DNA of 64,000 bases from Halichondria panicea (Eukaryota > Porifera > Demospongiae > Suberitida > Halichondriidae): contig NC_087385.1 in the NCBI RefSeq assembly GCF_963675165.1, forward strand, positions 5,380,412 through 5,444,411, read 5' to 3'. The translations under genes and the position numbers were made by a program. A model generated the notes under the pieces. It was given only the letters and a program-made list of their open reading frames with translations, searched no databases and was not told the origin of the DNA. Shown in pieces: positions 1 through 12,500 of this stretch. Each line of letters begins with the position of its first letter. The first letter of the stretch is position 1.

Positions 1-1
1 A

Positions 2-439
2 CATTACTTAAATAAAGCACTCGTGTTAAATTCTGCTGAGTTGAAGGACATACAAAACAGTCTTCAAGATTTTAGAAGTTCGATGAATGATATTTTAAGC
101 AAAGTGGGTCGTCCTGATGAGGAGGAAAAATTTGATCGCAGACGAGTCCTCTCCAATACAATTGCAGAACAACCAAGTGACGCTGATACAGATGGTGATA
201 GACATAAGATGATGCTGGATCTTGTCTACGTTCCAAAATTTGACCGTAGAGATGAAGAACCCTATGTACCGGAACCCATTCAAGAAAAAAACACAGGAGG
301 GTTGTCTACAGCCGTGGCAATGCGCTCACTGAGTACTCGAAGTCAAGAAGAAGCATCGGATGAAGATGAAGTCAAGATACAAAAGACACAGAGTGAAAAA
401 GAAGGGTCAGACGATGAAGAAGACTTAAAAAAAACATAG
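2..439 (+). CDS. 3' terminal exon of an unidentified acidic protein (partial)
   Basis: The frame is open from the window edge and ends at a TAG at 437-439, so only the C-terminal 145 or so residues of a longer protein are visible. The start of this visible part has heptad-like spacing of hydrophobic residues (LKDIQNSLQDF, then MNDILSKV), which suggests a short coiled coil. It is followed by a charged linker rich in Asp, Glu and Arg, and by a strongly acidic, serine-containing tail with Glu/Asp clusters and likely casein-kinase-type sites, ending in a lysine pair. Coiled-coil plus acidic tails of this sort occur at the cytoplasmic end of some ion channels, but nothing here proves that. I do not recognise the family. 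The gene reads towards the repeat zone and is not continued by any later exon that I can see. Confidence 0.6.
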   Translation, partial: HYLNKALVLNSAELKDIQNSLQDFRSSMNDILSKVGRPDEEEKFDRRRVLSNTIAEQPSDADTDGDRHKMMLDLVYVPKFDRRDEEPYVPEPIQEKNTGGLSTAVAMRSLSTRSQEEASDEDEVKIQKTQSEKEGSDDEEDLKKT

Positions 440-1442
440 CACATTTCGTCCTTAGTTAGTAAGGAGTCTCTCCTAGTTAACAGATTTGCATATTATTTTA
501 GTATCATGCATTTTAATATTATTATTTTTTCCACATAATTATAACATAAATTTGCACTCAATATACAGGAGTGGTGGGAAATCCAGAAATACATAGAGGG
601 GATAGTACACATGCAGTGGTAGGAATAGCAAGAGATCAAAGACTTGGATAGAAGTTTAGTAACCCTCATAGCATTACTGTGATGTACATGAATAAACTAA
701 AGTGAACTCTGGTGTGGTTGTATAGCATGTCTAACAACTAAATTTGAGTAGGATAAAGCTTAGCAGCCAATGTGTGCAATTTAGTTTCTTGGTATAAGCC
801 TCATCTAGAACAAGGCCCTGGGAACTGCAGTATATGCAGTTGTAGGGGACTAGGATTACAGCAGATTCAGCTAAGCGTCCATTACTGGAGCTGCTTTCGT
901 ATGAATACACCGCTCTGTGCATGCCAGTCCATTAAGGTTGAAATCGAAGTGCCTCGAACATAATAGATCTATAGCTTAGCTACCTATCAATGTGCAAGTA
1001 AGCTTAATTCTTAGCTCTTGCTCACTTTTCTTCTTGTAACAAAGTCTGCCATGATAGAAGTTATAATAATATATTCTGCCGTTTTCGACTGTACTTGTCA
1101 TAGCGTACGTTGCACTATTATTGTATAGATGCAGTAAGCGGTCAATATAAGTTCCGTTTATGTAGTACACCAGTACGTTTACACTGTATTAAAAGCGTTG
1201 CAATTTATCGTTGCTGCACGTTGCAAGTATACATTTTGCAAAAAAACAAACAAAGAGACAATCCTAGTCACCTCGAGTATCGTAGCTAGACTAGTTACTT
1301 AGCTAAATACATATTCAATATACAAGCTAGCTAGTCCACTAAATTAAGCTATCCTTGAAAAATATTATTTTAGCAGGGAAATTCGCAATTGTGAAAAATT
1401 ACACCCTGGAAATTACTGCCATAATAATTATACAGAATGATT

Positions 1443-2352
1443 ACTGCCCTTTGCAGCTCACTTGGAAGTTTGGAGCAATTAGTCAATTGCAAAAAACCAC
1501 TTGAGATATGTGTAACAGTTTACACAAGTAAACCACAATATACTATAGAACAAGGGACAAAGTTAAAATTTTGGATTCAGATCTTTATGTGGATATATAG
1601 ATCTCTAGCTATACCTAGAACAGTATTCAGCATAAACTACTGGTTGGGTAACCATGAAAAATTAATCCTTATCAAGAGGAGTTAAGTGGCGTACTACCGT
1701 AAACGTTGAAATTTTCGACGGGTGTTTAATTTCGTTTTTTTCGTCCTTGGACTCAACGCACGAAACTAAATATATACGTGGATGTACGTGTACGTGGTAG
1801 CCACACCTACGTTAATATAACGGACGAAAATTTATGCGCACGAAATTTAAGAATTGTGGGCCTAGTGCAGAAAGTGCGAAATTTTGATGCGTCGAAAATT
1901 TCAACGTTTACGATATGTCATTGTGGCAGAGAATTGAAGACTGGTTCAACAGCAGGCTGTTTCTCAGTCAACAATTTTAAAAATAGCTAGACGAACATGC
2001 AGGCAGTTTATTTCGTAATCAAGCTACTCCTATACAGCCCAAACTGAGTACTTGTAGATAGAGATTTGGCCAAGTTGTGGTTTAGCTGTAAACTGTTACA
2101 TTTACCTCAAGTGGTTTTTTGCATTTTACAGTACTGTAATGCTGTTTGCCAAAACTTCACGTGAGCTTATGTGAGCTACGAAAAACTACAACAACAAAAC
2201 ATAAAGATCTGGTCTATTCCAAAATTTAAACTTTGTCCCTTGTTCTATATATAGTATTGTGGTTTACTTGTGTAAACTGTTACACTTATCTCAAGTGGTT
2301 TTTTGCAATTTACCATTTGCCCTAAACTTCCAAGTGAGCTGCAAAGGGCAGT
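1443..2352. mobile_element. Non-autonomous DNA element with long terminal inverted repeats
   Basis: The left arm (about 1443-1595) starts ACTGCCCTTTGCAGCTCACT and recurs in inverted form at about 2200-2352, ending in GGGCAGT. The arms match over roughly 150 bp with small gaps. A third partial copy of the arm lies at about 2080-2170 in the orientation of the right arm. No transposase frame is present, so it is a non-autonomous foldback or MITE-like element. A second MITE (1695-1915) is inserted inside it, which makes this the older of the two. Confidence 0.7.
1695..1915. mobile_element. MITE with TA target site, nested in the 1443-2352 element
   Basis: Near-perfect terminal inverted repeats begin CCGTAAACGTTGAAATTTTC and end with the complement of the same motif. 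Both ends are bounded by TA (1695-1696 and 1914-1915), as expected for Tc1/mariner-type target sites. There is no coding capacity. The interior repeats several CGAAATTT-like motifs. Its position inside the longer inverted-repeat element shows the order of insertion. Confidence 0.75.
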
Positions 2353-3184
2353 ATACTTTGCCAAGTTGGGAAAGTATGTATGTTTGTGGGTGTTAGATAA
2401 GTAGATTTTGAAGTGTTAGAGCAACATGCAGGTGTTCCATGAATCCACACTCATACTAAATTTCCCTATATCCTGTTTGTTAGTCCAGCCAGATGGAATC
2501 ATCCAGTCTTGGGAATTTATGTTTGTGGGTATAGTGTATAGATAATTATGTGTATATTTATATAATTATAGAGCTTCCTGATCCCCTAGCTATAGCTGGC
2601 TCACTATAATATTGTAGTCTGGTTTCAATATCCTTTTTGTTTGTCCATTAGCCAGACCACATATGCACCATGTATGATGCCTTGGGTAGTTTAAATCCCA
2701 TGCAACATTTATTTGTATGCTGTATACATACTTGATGCTATGTTTCAATATATTGATTTATAATTATTGTACATACTAGATCTATTGCTTTTCACGTGTA
2801 TATACATTATAGTTGTGAGACGCCAACTGCCCAGAGGGAAACCACGCCATTCGCAAAAATACGCCTAATTCCCTCTCACGTCTAAAGTTCTTTCAAAATG
2901 GTGGTCGTACTTTTTTGAAGGTACTATAATTAATTATTGTTGTAAGAATTGATGTGAAAAAACATATTGCAGGATGATGTTGAAAGTGACATGTGTTGGA
3001 GAGAGCATTATACTGGACACCCTTGTATGACCAGACCACTGTAAAGTATCGACACAATTGGAGGTATGTATTATTATGCTGCTGTATTGCCACAATGTTT
3101 TAGGTATAGTGGCTTCGCCCAAAAAAACAATTGCAACAGTATACCATACTTATCTGACTTAGTTAACTGTCTATATACGTATAC

Positions 3185-3661
3185 AGCGGTCAATATCCCA
3201 TTCCGTTTGCGTAGTACGTTTAAAGCGTTTCCATTTTGATAAGTACTGTATTAAAAGCGTATTTTACTGTACCGTTGCTATATACCATTGCACTTTACAA
3301 ATGCGGTGTGCTGTGTTTTTGAATACAAAGCGACAATCCTCTAGTAACATAATATCCAGCTAAATTTTGCTTAGCTATAAGCCTATAGTTCTACATAGAT
3401 CTAACAAAGAAATATAACGCACCATTCACCGCACTATTTTAATCTTAGCATAATTGCTATAGCTAACTTACATGTAGCTATAATACAAAGCTAGCAAGCT
3501 GCAAAATTGCATGATAACTATAGCTGTATGGGTGACCAAAGTAATTTTAACAACATAAAAAAGCTCTTATCTTGAGCGTTCTTTTTAGCGTTTAGTTTGC
3601 ATTGTATCAGTGTATTATGCACGTACTACGTAAACGGAACGGGGACTTTATATTTACCACT
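3185..3661. mobile_element. Inverted-repeat DNA element; related fragment at about 1136-1270
   Basis: The left end (AGCGGTCAATATCCCATTCC, then GTTTGCGTAGTACG) is matched in inverted form by the right end at about 3622-3661 (CGTACTACGTAAACGGAAC). A diverged copy of the left end and interior lies at about 1136-1270, with the same order of motifs (GGTCAATATAAGTTCCGTTT, TGTATTAAAAGCGTTG, GACAATCCTAGT), so this is a small dispersed family with at least two copies in the window. No protein-coding part is seen. Confidence 0.65.
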
Positions 3662-3868
3662 TTGTAAGTTCATAATTGATAAAAATTGCTGCTACGGAAA
3701 TCCCAAATTTCCTTGTGCGTAAAACGATATTTGAAACAGTTCTATTGATATAATAATTTATAGGACAACGCAGTTTAATTAAACTTTTATATCGTTTCGG
3801 ATTAAGCTTTAATTATATGCAGCTCTTTTCTGACAATTAAGGGTAGTGGCGTAGTGGATTATGTTATA

Positions 3869-3981
3869 GTTAGAACATGGGCATGAGGTATCTATGTGTT
3901 ATAGTGTCCCAAAGCTCGAGGGCTTTAGCCCGAGGGATGAGGGACACTATAACCATAGATACCGAATGCACATGTTCTAAC
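3869..3981. repeat. Foldback hairpin element
   Basis: GTTAGAACATG at 3869 pairs with CATGTTCTAAC ending at 3981. Pairing continues inward through TATCTATG and ATAGTGTCCC to a central GC-rich palindrome (CTCGAGGGCTTTAGCCCGAG). The whole 113 bp can fold as one imperfect hairpin. It is best read as a small foldback transposable element. It has no coding content. Confidence 0.65.
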
Positions 3982-5426
3982 TGATTTAGATCCCAAAACC
4001 TATTGGCTACTAGAAATGCACTAGCTTAGCAACAGTCAACCTATATAAACAGCCAACCTAGCAACTGCATCATTATTCTTTTGAAAACTAATATCTAAAG
4101 TTGGCATCTCTGTGTCTCTACTAAATCTTGGTCTCTATTCAAGTCAACCCTGTTCCTCCACCTCAGTTTGATGGACAAAATTACAGCCCTAGCTCCACCC
4201 ACAAAACAGAAACATCCAGCTTTATTGGAAAGTCTCTTTTTACTGGGTGTGGTCAGTCATTAGCAAGTACTACACGTGGCTCATGGACTAGGCGTGTTAT
4301 AAGTTGCTGAAAGAGATGATGTCTCGAGGAAACACAGCTTTGGGAGTTACCCGGCAAAAATGTGGTTAATAGCCTCGTTCATAGGACGTAGCGCGGATAA
4401 TTTTCGAGGCTCCACTGCAGATTCAATGTAAAATCATCACGTGCACCACTCCGTTTCCTATCCCTCTAACTCTTAAATCTATGGTGTTGCGTACTCTTCC
4501 TCTTGGTCTTACCTGTGTTATATGACTCTTTCTGTAGCTAGAATTCTTTGCTTTTGGCTCATGTACTTTTTCATGCACTGGCATTTGTCATGGATCACAG
4601 CAAATACTTTTCTTATTTCGCCCCATAATAATTATAAGTTTCATCGCAATGCATACTTTGTTCTTGCTATGACTGATGTTATGTACCTAATCTATACGCA
4701 CTTAATTATTCTTATACTTGGTTATAATTCTACTGTGACATATTTTTCTACTTCACGCATGCAGGTGATGCTGAGAAGTCAAAGGCATTATCTTGCAATT
4801 GCAGTAATCTGAGTGCAGACTTGCTATGTTTAACTATGTTAAAAGAAACCTTTCACTTTTGTATATCCTTATCGTTTGTTTAGATACAATTTTAATACTG
4901 AATTGATGTATTGTTGTTTTTAATGTTTGAAATTAATTTAGCACAATACAATCAGCACAAATGTTTCAGCACATTACTGTAACTGCAGCAGCTTTAGCAA
5001 CTAGGTGAGTAGACTCAGAACACACAGACAGACAGACACACAAGCAGCAGCCTACGCGCCTCGGGATAATGAATGACAGAATGGTCAAAGGCATTACAAT
5101 AATTATATGTATTTAGTAGAATTTCACTTTTCTATTCTTCTGTCAAATATTTTCACTAGTAGAGGGATGGAAACAAAAATAATATTCCTTACGGAGAGGG
5201 GAGGAGTGGGATAGACTGGTGATAGGGAGGAGGGGTGATAAAAAGTATTCACAAATTCATTATGGGGAGGGGATCTGTGAATACTCACAGCTTATTCACA
5301 GATTCCTTACAAGGGAGGTGACCTGCTTCTCAAAAATTGCTTACACAACAATACAAATGTTTAGGGAGGGGTGATAAAGCAGTATTCACAGATTTCTTAC
5401 ATACAAGGAGGTACCCTCGATTCATT

Positions 5427-5797
5427 CAGAGGATTTCAAGTTGGAGTTAAAAGGTGAAGTGCAGTCAACCATCATCACCAATGCAATTAGGTCATTGACT
5501 GCACTTCACCTTTATCAGAAGCCCATAAATAAGAGAAGGAGCACATAACTTCAACGTATACTCGAGGTTCACGTTTCGTAATTGCTGGTGAAACCACAAT
5601 TCTTTTTATAAGTGCTTGCATGCAAACCGCAGTCCTGTATTGTGTGTAACACGTGTAGGGATTCAACCACTTAGTGACTCTGCATATATGGAAATGCGGT
5701 CATCCACTTACGAAACGTGATCCCGTAGTTAAATGCTCCTTCTCCTATTTATGGGCTCCTGCCTTTACCTAACAGCTAACCAACTTGAAATCCTCTG
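5427..5797. mobile_element. Inverted-repeat DNA element with internal perfect hairpin
   Basis: CAGAGGATTTCAAGTTGG at the left end is matched in inverted form by CCAACTTGAAATCCTCTG at 5780-5797. A second inverted pair lies inside (GCCCATAAATA near 5520 and its complement near 5750). Within the left part, 5450-5468 and 5495-5513 form a perfect 19-bp stem around a 26-nt loop. No open reading frame of interest is present. Confidence 0.65.
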
Positions 5798-6140
5798 TAC
5801 CACACACACACAAGGCATTAAGTAGGATTCCACTCTTCTACATGTAGTTATTCTTACTAATTTTGCTCAAGCAGGTGAAAATGTAGTTTCCAAATAATAA
5901 GAGGGTGATTAGCATTGGACGCTTGCGTCCCGAGTGTCAACGGCCATAGCGAAGATACCGTACTGATAATCACAACCACCAAAGGAGGCAACCAAACTAC
6001 TCGAGAAGGCTTTTGAAGAATGGCAGAAGGAGCAGAAAGAGCAGAAAAAGTTGACACCACAGCAGCTCAGTGTCCAACTTCTGCTTGAGCCTGACATGTG
6101 GAAAAAAGTTCTTAAGGACTATGCGAAAAAAGCTTGCAAA

Positions 6141-6784
6141 GGGTGTTCACTAGGCCATGCCCAATTATGCTCAAAATGTTGCCATTACCAAGTTTCATGT
6201 ATTGCACCTATTACCGTATAGCGGGGTGATTTTCGTGGGGTAAAATATTCGTTATTTTCGTGGGCAGGCTGACCTCCACGAAATTTTAATGTAGGCGTGG
6301 CTTATCGGAACGTAGGAATGCCGTGCAGCCACGAGACTAAACGAAATTTTTACTCACGAAAACCACCTTTTCTCGAGTTGAACAAATTTTTTACCCCACG
6401 AAACTTACCCGCTATACGGTAGTCTTTAATTCTTACCAATTAGTCTTTAATTCTTACACATTAGTCTCAATACATACTACAACATCACAGACGCTTCTAC
6501 ATAATCTTCTAAGGAAATATATTGGTGAATATTTTTAGAAAAGAGTTAACTGTACTAGAAAATCTACTATAGCACCTTCCATAGTATATACTCAGTATTA
6601 GCATTACTCATGCTATTGAGGCTATAGCGCTTCTATAAAATCATACTTTCTACCAAAATTTGGTAAAAATTGCCTAATGTGCTAATATTTTTTGCGTATT
6701 AGGCTGGCATAATGCTCAATGCTCCACACACCTATTAGTCTCAAAATTATGCTAGCATAATTGGGCAAGGCCTAGTGCTCACCC
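6141..6784. mobile_element. MITE-like element carrying a nested TA-site MITE
   Basis: The ends are inverted copies: GGGTGTTCACTAGGCC at 6141 and the complement of GGGTGAGCACTAGGCC ending at 6784, followed inward by matching AATTATGCT and AGCATAATT motifs. A separate MITE (6214-6419) is inserted inside, and TAGTCTTTAATTCTTAC is tandemly repeated just after it. No transposase is present. No clear target-site duplication could be read at the outer ends. Confidence 0.65.
6212..6421. mobile_element. Nested MITE with TA target site
   Basis: Terminal repeats CCGTATAGCGGG and CCCGCTATACGG lie at 6214 and 6408-6419, each flanked by TA (6212-6213, 6420-6421). The pairing continues inward through a TTTTCGTGGGGTAAAA-type motif. 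It is a compact Tc1/mariner-type MITE inserted in the 6141-6784 element. The CGAAATTT-rich interior resembles that of the MITE at 1695-1915, but the terminal sequences differ. Confidence 0.75.
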
Positions 6785-7412
6785 GTTTTTCATACGAAGA
6801 AAGGTAACATTAAAACATGAAAAACCTTTTTCTGACTGATGTGGATCTGGATGATGAAATGCTGAAGCCTAGTCCAATCAACTTTCAGTGCATTATCAAT
6901 GGTTCATTACTTAAGCCTGACTTGACATTAGAGAATCCAGAGGCTCTTCAAACCATCACTCGACTGCTTTATGGTGTGAGTTGACTCATTCAAAGCATGA
7001 CAAAACGTTCGATAATGACGCTCTCTCTGAGTTCCCAGATAAGTCTGAGTTTTTAGAGCAAATGGCGGAAGTAATCCTATTGCTTCAAGTGAGTTCTACA
7101 CCTTCTACACAAGAGCTGAAAAAGTGTACAAGAAGACATAATATTATATGTATGATAGTCTCCGAATCTACTATTGCGATATTGTCAACCTTCAACGTTT
7201 AATCTTGGCAATGACGGCTCGCCTACACAACACAGTTGTGAAACTTATTAAAGACCAGTACGGGCTGCCTGTTTGGGAGACGGTGACAGAAAAATAGCTG
7301 TTGACCTGAAAATAAGACTAACTGAGTACTGTTGGCTAGCTATATTTTAGCATTTTCTGACTGCATGTACAGATTGATTTTTTCTCTTGGCAATTTAAAG
7401 TGTTCATGGGGC

Positions 7413-7786
7413 TATAGTAGACTCTCGCTATTCCGGCTCTCTGAAGTATAGCCACCTCGATATACCGGACATTTGGTTTGGTACGGATTGCTAGCTAGGC
7501 TTACTGCACAAAACTCACCCTGAAGTACGGCCACTCACTATTCTGTATACTGGCCAGTGCTGGCTGCCTCAAAATAGGTTTTCAATATAATTTTTTACGG
7601 CCGGATATGATGTTTTGGGTGTGATTTGGCAGACAAAATTAGATTACACTTAAATAGAGAGTAGAATGTCATGAACCGCAAAATTAGTCATTAGATTCAA
7701 GGTAAAGCCATGGTTATTTCTTGAAATGCAGCCACCTCGCTATTCCGGCCAAGCTGCACTGTCCGGATTAACGAGAGTCTACGGTA
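7413..7786. mobile_element. MITE with GTAGACTCTCG termini (pogo/Tigger-like ends)
   Basis: GTAGACTCTCG followed by CTATTCCGG at the left end is matched by CCGGATTAACGAGAGTCTAC at the right end, and TA lies at both borders. The motif GCCACCTCG(C/A)TAT(T/A)CCGG occurs in both halves. Ends of this form (AGACTCTCGTTATTCCGG) resemble those of pogo/Tigger-type Tc1/mariner relatives; that comparison rests on recall. There is no coding sequence. Confidence 0.65.
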
Positions 7787-7984
7787 GATCTATAGCTCAA
7801 TATTAAGTATAATTATATAATGTACACACAGCAATTCTTACATGTGTACAAATCAGGTTGCAGCTATATTATTGAGCAGTTACATGGAATACACATACAC
7901 ACGCACGCACACACACACAGTCAGCAAATCATGTGGTCATGCAAGTAGAAACTACTTCGTGAAGAAGTGAAGGAGCAAATCAAT

Positions 7985-8236
7985 TATAGCGCTCTATATT
8001 ATTTTCGAGGCACTAAAATGTCCTCGAAATTTTAGCACCTCCAAAATTTGGAATCATTGTTTACTTCCACAATATTGTAAAGCCCTCTCTACTGTACGGG
8101 TGTGTGGTCATTTGAACTTCTATCCTCGAAAATAAAATCCGCAGAGAGCAATCTGTAAAATTGTAGCTCCTCGAAAATAAAATCCGCAGAGAGCAATCTG
8201 TAAAATTGTAGCTCCTCGAAAATAAAGCGCTATATA
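7985..8236. mobile_element. MITE with internal 45-bp tandem duplication
   Basis: TTATAGCGCT...ATTTTCGAGG at the left is matched by CCTCGAAAATAAAGCGCTATA at the right. Inside, a 45-bp unit beginning CCTCGAAAATAAAATCCGCA is present as two perfect copies (8124-8168 and 8169-8213), and the right terminus begins with the same motif. The perfect identity of the tandem copies points to a recent local duplication inside an older element. Confidence 0.65.
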
Positions 8237-9515
8237 TAAGGGTGACAAGACTATTTGATATGACCCTTCAATAAGGTTATCCTATACCTTATGATCGACT
8301 GGAAATCATCAAATATCACTCCTACAGGTTGAGGGAATCCTGAGAGTGTAAAGTTACTTATATAAGTTATAAACTAGAGCACTGAAGTGCTAAACCCCGG
8401 CTGTTGACATGAATAATAAAGATCTACAGGTGTAGCAACCAATAAATTTTGGATAAGCAGCAAGTGGAGCTATAATTCTAGCTTTCTACTTTAGTGACCC
8501 TGTTCCATTGTTCCTGGTACGGGATCACTTCAGCTGTATGTAGGTACGTACCTCGAATAAAGGCCGAGTGATCATGCATTCATGCAATATGCACTCCTGG
8601 CCAGGTCTATAGCTAGCTACCCATGTAGCCAACGAGTAAGTTCAAGCTTCTTAGCTAACGAAGCTTTAACATCAAAATCTGCCCTAATAACTTGTTGTGT
8701 GAAGGCTAGCTATCCTTGCTGTAAACAGTGCTATGGCATCCAGGAGAGTAGATCCATGTGTCACAAACAAACCAACAAACTACTATACCCGTGGATGGCC
8801 ACGCGTGTTAAATTACTGTTGGCCTACATACAGCGCAGTACAACAGTAATTTAATTATGCATGAGCAATTTTACACTCCGCAGCATTCCCTCAATCTACC
8901 TGAAAACCTCTGTAGTAAAACTTGGGGTAACCGCAGAACTAATGATTATAAATACCATTAAAAAAACTTAAGTTCGAATAAGTTCGAAAGCAATGCACTA
9001 TAATATGTGACTTCAGCATAGTCTCAGGGAACAGCTCCATATGCCAATGAAACTGTATTGAGAATGGTGTATCATTCCAATTGATAGTGTCTGGGGTTCT
9101 CATTTCAAAGTAACGCTGACCAAACCATGCAATTTATTCAGTGACATTTTTGCACTAATGTTGTTCTCTTCCCCACTGGCCTACCACACTGACACCGCCG
9201 CACCACCATCCTGTGATGGAAACTCTTTAATTTTTAATTGACCATTCTCAACCAGTACTCTGAGGCTGTGCTGAAGTCATTCTTGCATGTAGAATGTTTA
9301 ACTAGTGCTCACGCATGCCGTGAACATGCTTTAATGATATTCATAGTCATATCCTCTATTGTGTAACTTATTACACCAATGTAGTAGAGTATAAACATTC
9401 TTTATAGATGAGGGCGTATATTCTCTCTTTAGAAAACGGTAAAGACTAATGGGTAAAGACCGCACAAAATTAGCAAAATGTACATAAACCTGCAAAAAGG
9501 GAAAGGTCCCTAAAT

Positions 9516-12500
9516 TTAGAAGAAGTAATTGATATCACCAACAATGGGTAAAGGATCATGATGATAAAATACTCCACAACAACAACCCACCTCAAAGGTC
9601 TTGGACATGGTTCCAACGATCCCATTGTAGACATCTTTCAATTTCCTCACTGTTTTCTTGCGGTGCTTGGCCTGCTCCACCTCAAACTCATTGCCATCGT
9701 ACACTCTCTTACCATCCACCTTCACTAGGAGCATCTCACTAATCTGACGACACTTGGACCCAATGGTCCTGTTGGATGCCTTGTAGTTATCAATGATGGA
9801 CCGAACCTGGAACAACCAATCCATACATGGATGAATCTCTGCTACGTACAGCATATTAATGCTTAGAATAATTCAATGCCATAAATGGATAGAAAATTAT
9901 AACCACCTTGTTTGCGTGTGTTCGGCAGTCACTGACATACTCGAGTATACCCTCAGAAGCCCAGGTCAATTTAGTCATACCCGGTCGCAGTTTTTTGTCC
10001 AAGCTTTTGATCCGCTCCTTGAACAGAGCTCTCTCCTGTGGTTGGAGACTCCCAATGATACTGTTGTAGTCTCTCACAACTAACAGAACATTCTCTCTGA
10101 GCACTCGAAGTTCCTCACACATGCCATAAATTTCTGCAGCATAATGAGGGATCTCAAATCGTAGCCTTTCCCAGTAACGCATCTCTCCAAACAGTTTTCG
10201 CAGGAGTGGACTGAAACTGTCCTCTATCATCCCTGACCTACACACAAAGGGGTACGTTACAGTCACCAAGTTTAACACTTAGCAATTCAAGGACGTAAAA
10301 AATACTATAACCAACGTATATACCTGTTGTGACAGGTCCTTGTGAGCTGTGTCTCTAGGTGCCTTCCGAGCTCCTTGTCCACAGTGATCACCCAGTCATT
10401 GAAGGTCTTGCCTACAAACTCCTCCAGATTCTGGGCCAGCTGTAGGTAGCTATAATTCACCTCCTCGCCCACACCCTTCTCGTACAGGTAGAATGCTCCC
10501 TCCATTGTCTGTACATGCAGATATTAGGAACAGTGACACGGCAATTAGTACTGTGATGCTTACAATTAATGTATACACACGATTATACTATATAACGGTG
10601 TGCTGAGATTCTATGCAGGATTAGTTATCTCTCGGTAAAAAAACAGGATTTAGTCTACTCTACTCTGGGTAACATAGAAAGAGCATATACATCTCACAGC
10701 TATGAGTAATTTACATATAAATATGTCATGTAGTCTATTTTACAAGTGTATTTGAACCAGACAGACAGATTACCTTCATGGGCAAGTCTATCTTCTTCTT
10801 GAGTGAGCGCACCCAGGTGGCCGTACCTGCAAACGGAGGATGTGAGGAGGGAAGAGTGGAGCTCTGTTTGCTAAACTCTTTCTTAGCCATGTTCAACTCC
10901 TCATTGAACATGGCGTACAGGTCCACAGTTCGTCGATCCACCACTCTCTTGATATTCTGGAGCAAATATACACAAATATATGCATGCCTTCTGTATAGAT
11001 AGCAAGTGAAAACAAGCATGTATGTACATTGTAGCTAACCTAGGAAAAACGTACATACACGTATTGCGTACAGGATCAGCACAGCACCAGAGCATATCTG
11101 ATGCACATGTACATGTACGCTTTATAGTGACAGTGCAATTTTACACACAAACATCATACAGTGTACGTGTTATTTATTCCTACCTCTCTAGTGGTGAGAT
11201 GTTGGAATACCTCCAGGAACTCGACCCCCTCTTGCACAGTGGTGACTGTAGTGAACGCAGTGTTGATGACATTCTGTACCATCACCTCAAGGTCCTTGAC
11301 TCCACTACGATACTTGCTGTAGTCATCGTGCCAACTCGCCACCTTCACATCAAGGATTGTCTTTTGTACACCCTTGAGCGTGGACAGGTGTTTCTCGAAT
11401 GTGTGTTCAATTTCTTTGAGGCTCCTGGTGATCTCGGGCCCCCGACAACCTCCAAAGGAAGGTACTGGCCTTTTCTTGCCCTCAAAGCAACGGGCAAAGT
11501 GTACCTACATGTATAGTAGTGTAGATGACAAGGTGATCATTGCATTATACGTAAGACATCTTATACACATGTGTACGTGTACATGGAATGAAATTGGTAT
11601 GAATCTGCTATCGAATTTAGCAGTGTGTAATGACCTAGGCTATGCAAACACATACTGCTCAGTGCTCACCTGACCCTCCACCACCTCCAGCAAGTCTTTG
11701 CACCTCTGAATAAATGCATCAACCTGAGCAAAGATGGTTGACTCATCGAGCACCCAGCCTTCACTGGAGAACATGTTGTGTATCTTGCTGATTCTCTCAT
11801 AGGTCTCCTTCCAAGCATGGCAGCAACTGATGCTCTCCTCCAGAGCTTCCCTGCTCTTCTCAACAAAGCCATCAAACACATCGTCCAACGAGACCTTGTT
11901 GTAGCACCTCTTTATAATGTCACTACTCACCTGCACAATACAGTATAAATTATTTTTTTGTAAGTGTACCTACATGTACACGCAAATACACACACACTCT
12001 ATAAAAGTTATCGACTTACTTTTCTAAGTAGTGCATTGAGTCTATCGATGCTCTTGTAGTGCTCAGAATTCATCCAAATAACTCGAACAGTGTTGAGCAA
12101 CTTTGGCAGGAGATTTGGGATCGTCTTGGGCTCTGAGATGGCTAGCTCCTTGCAAGGCTCACTCAACAGGGAGATGAACTTTAAGCAATTCTCAGCCTTT
12201 TCGTGGCTCTCCTGAAGACAATCACAATATTCAATGCAATAGAGTTTTTTTAGGCAACGGAGTGTGTATATCCAACGCCACTACGCAGATAATGTGGTAT
12301 CTATCTCTACCTTTATCTGTGCAGAGAGCCTCTGGAATGGGGCTAGGTAGGAAGATTTTGCTTTCTCCACAATCCTGGCCACTCTGATTACCCCCGGCTG
12401 GTCCAGTTGAGTGGTGAGCCCGGAGAGATCCTCACATCTAGCCCTCCAGAACTCAATCTCCTCAAGTGGCCCTGAACTGTCTGAGCTCTCCATAGCCTCC

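Larger units (their letters stand above)
5940..7300 (+). pseudogene. Unrecognised gene remnant split by a MITE
   Basis: Two short coding-like stretches lie on either side of the MITE at 6141-6784. The left one (about 5975-6140) reads as a charged helix rich in Lys, Glu and Gln (for example EWQKEQKEQKKLTPQQ). The right one (about 6817-7297) contains MKNLFLTDVDLDDEMLKPSP, and near the end LIKDQYGLPVWETVTEK before a stop at 7295-7297. Composition is protein-like but no continuous frame spans the region, so it looks like the decayed remains of a gene or of a larger transposon. I cannot assign a family. Confidence 0.35.
440..9515. other. Gene-poor repeat zone (about 9 kb)
   Basis: No convincing gene is visible in this stretch. 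It is AT-rich and built largely from short inverted-repeat DNA elements, listed separately, with simple repeats such as the CA-rich tract near 7895-7920. The open frames here are short, lack splice-linked partners and do not resemble known families. The contrast with the remaining 54 kb, where intergenic gaps are mostly below 400 bp, is sharp. Confidence 0.7.

Noticed and set aside
4522-4812. A 96-codon hydrophobic open frame in the repeat zone
   Set aside because: It is AT-rich, has no recognisable domain or splice partner and lies among repeats; hydrophobic runs arise easily from such composition.
5450-5513. A microRNA gene call for the perfect hairpin
   Set aside because: The hairpin lies inside an inverted-repeat element, and there is no expression evidence; kept only as a finding.
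9859-10083. Plus-strand open frames across the dynein gene
   Set aside because: They are antisense shadows of well-supported dynein exons.
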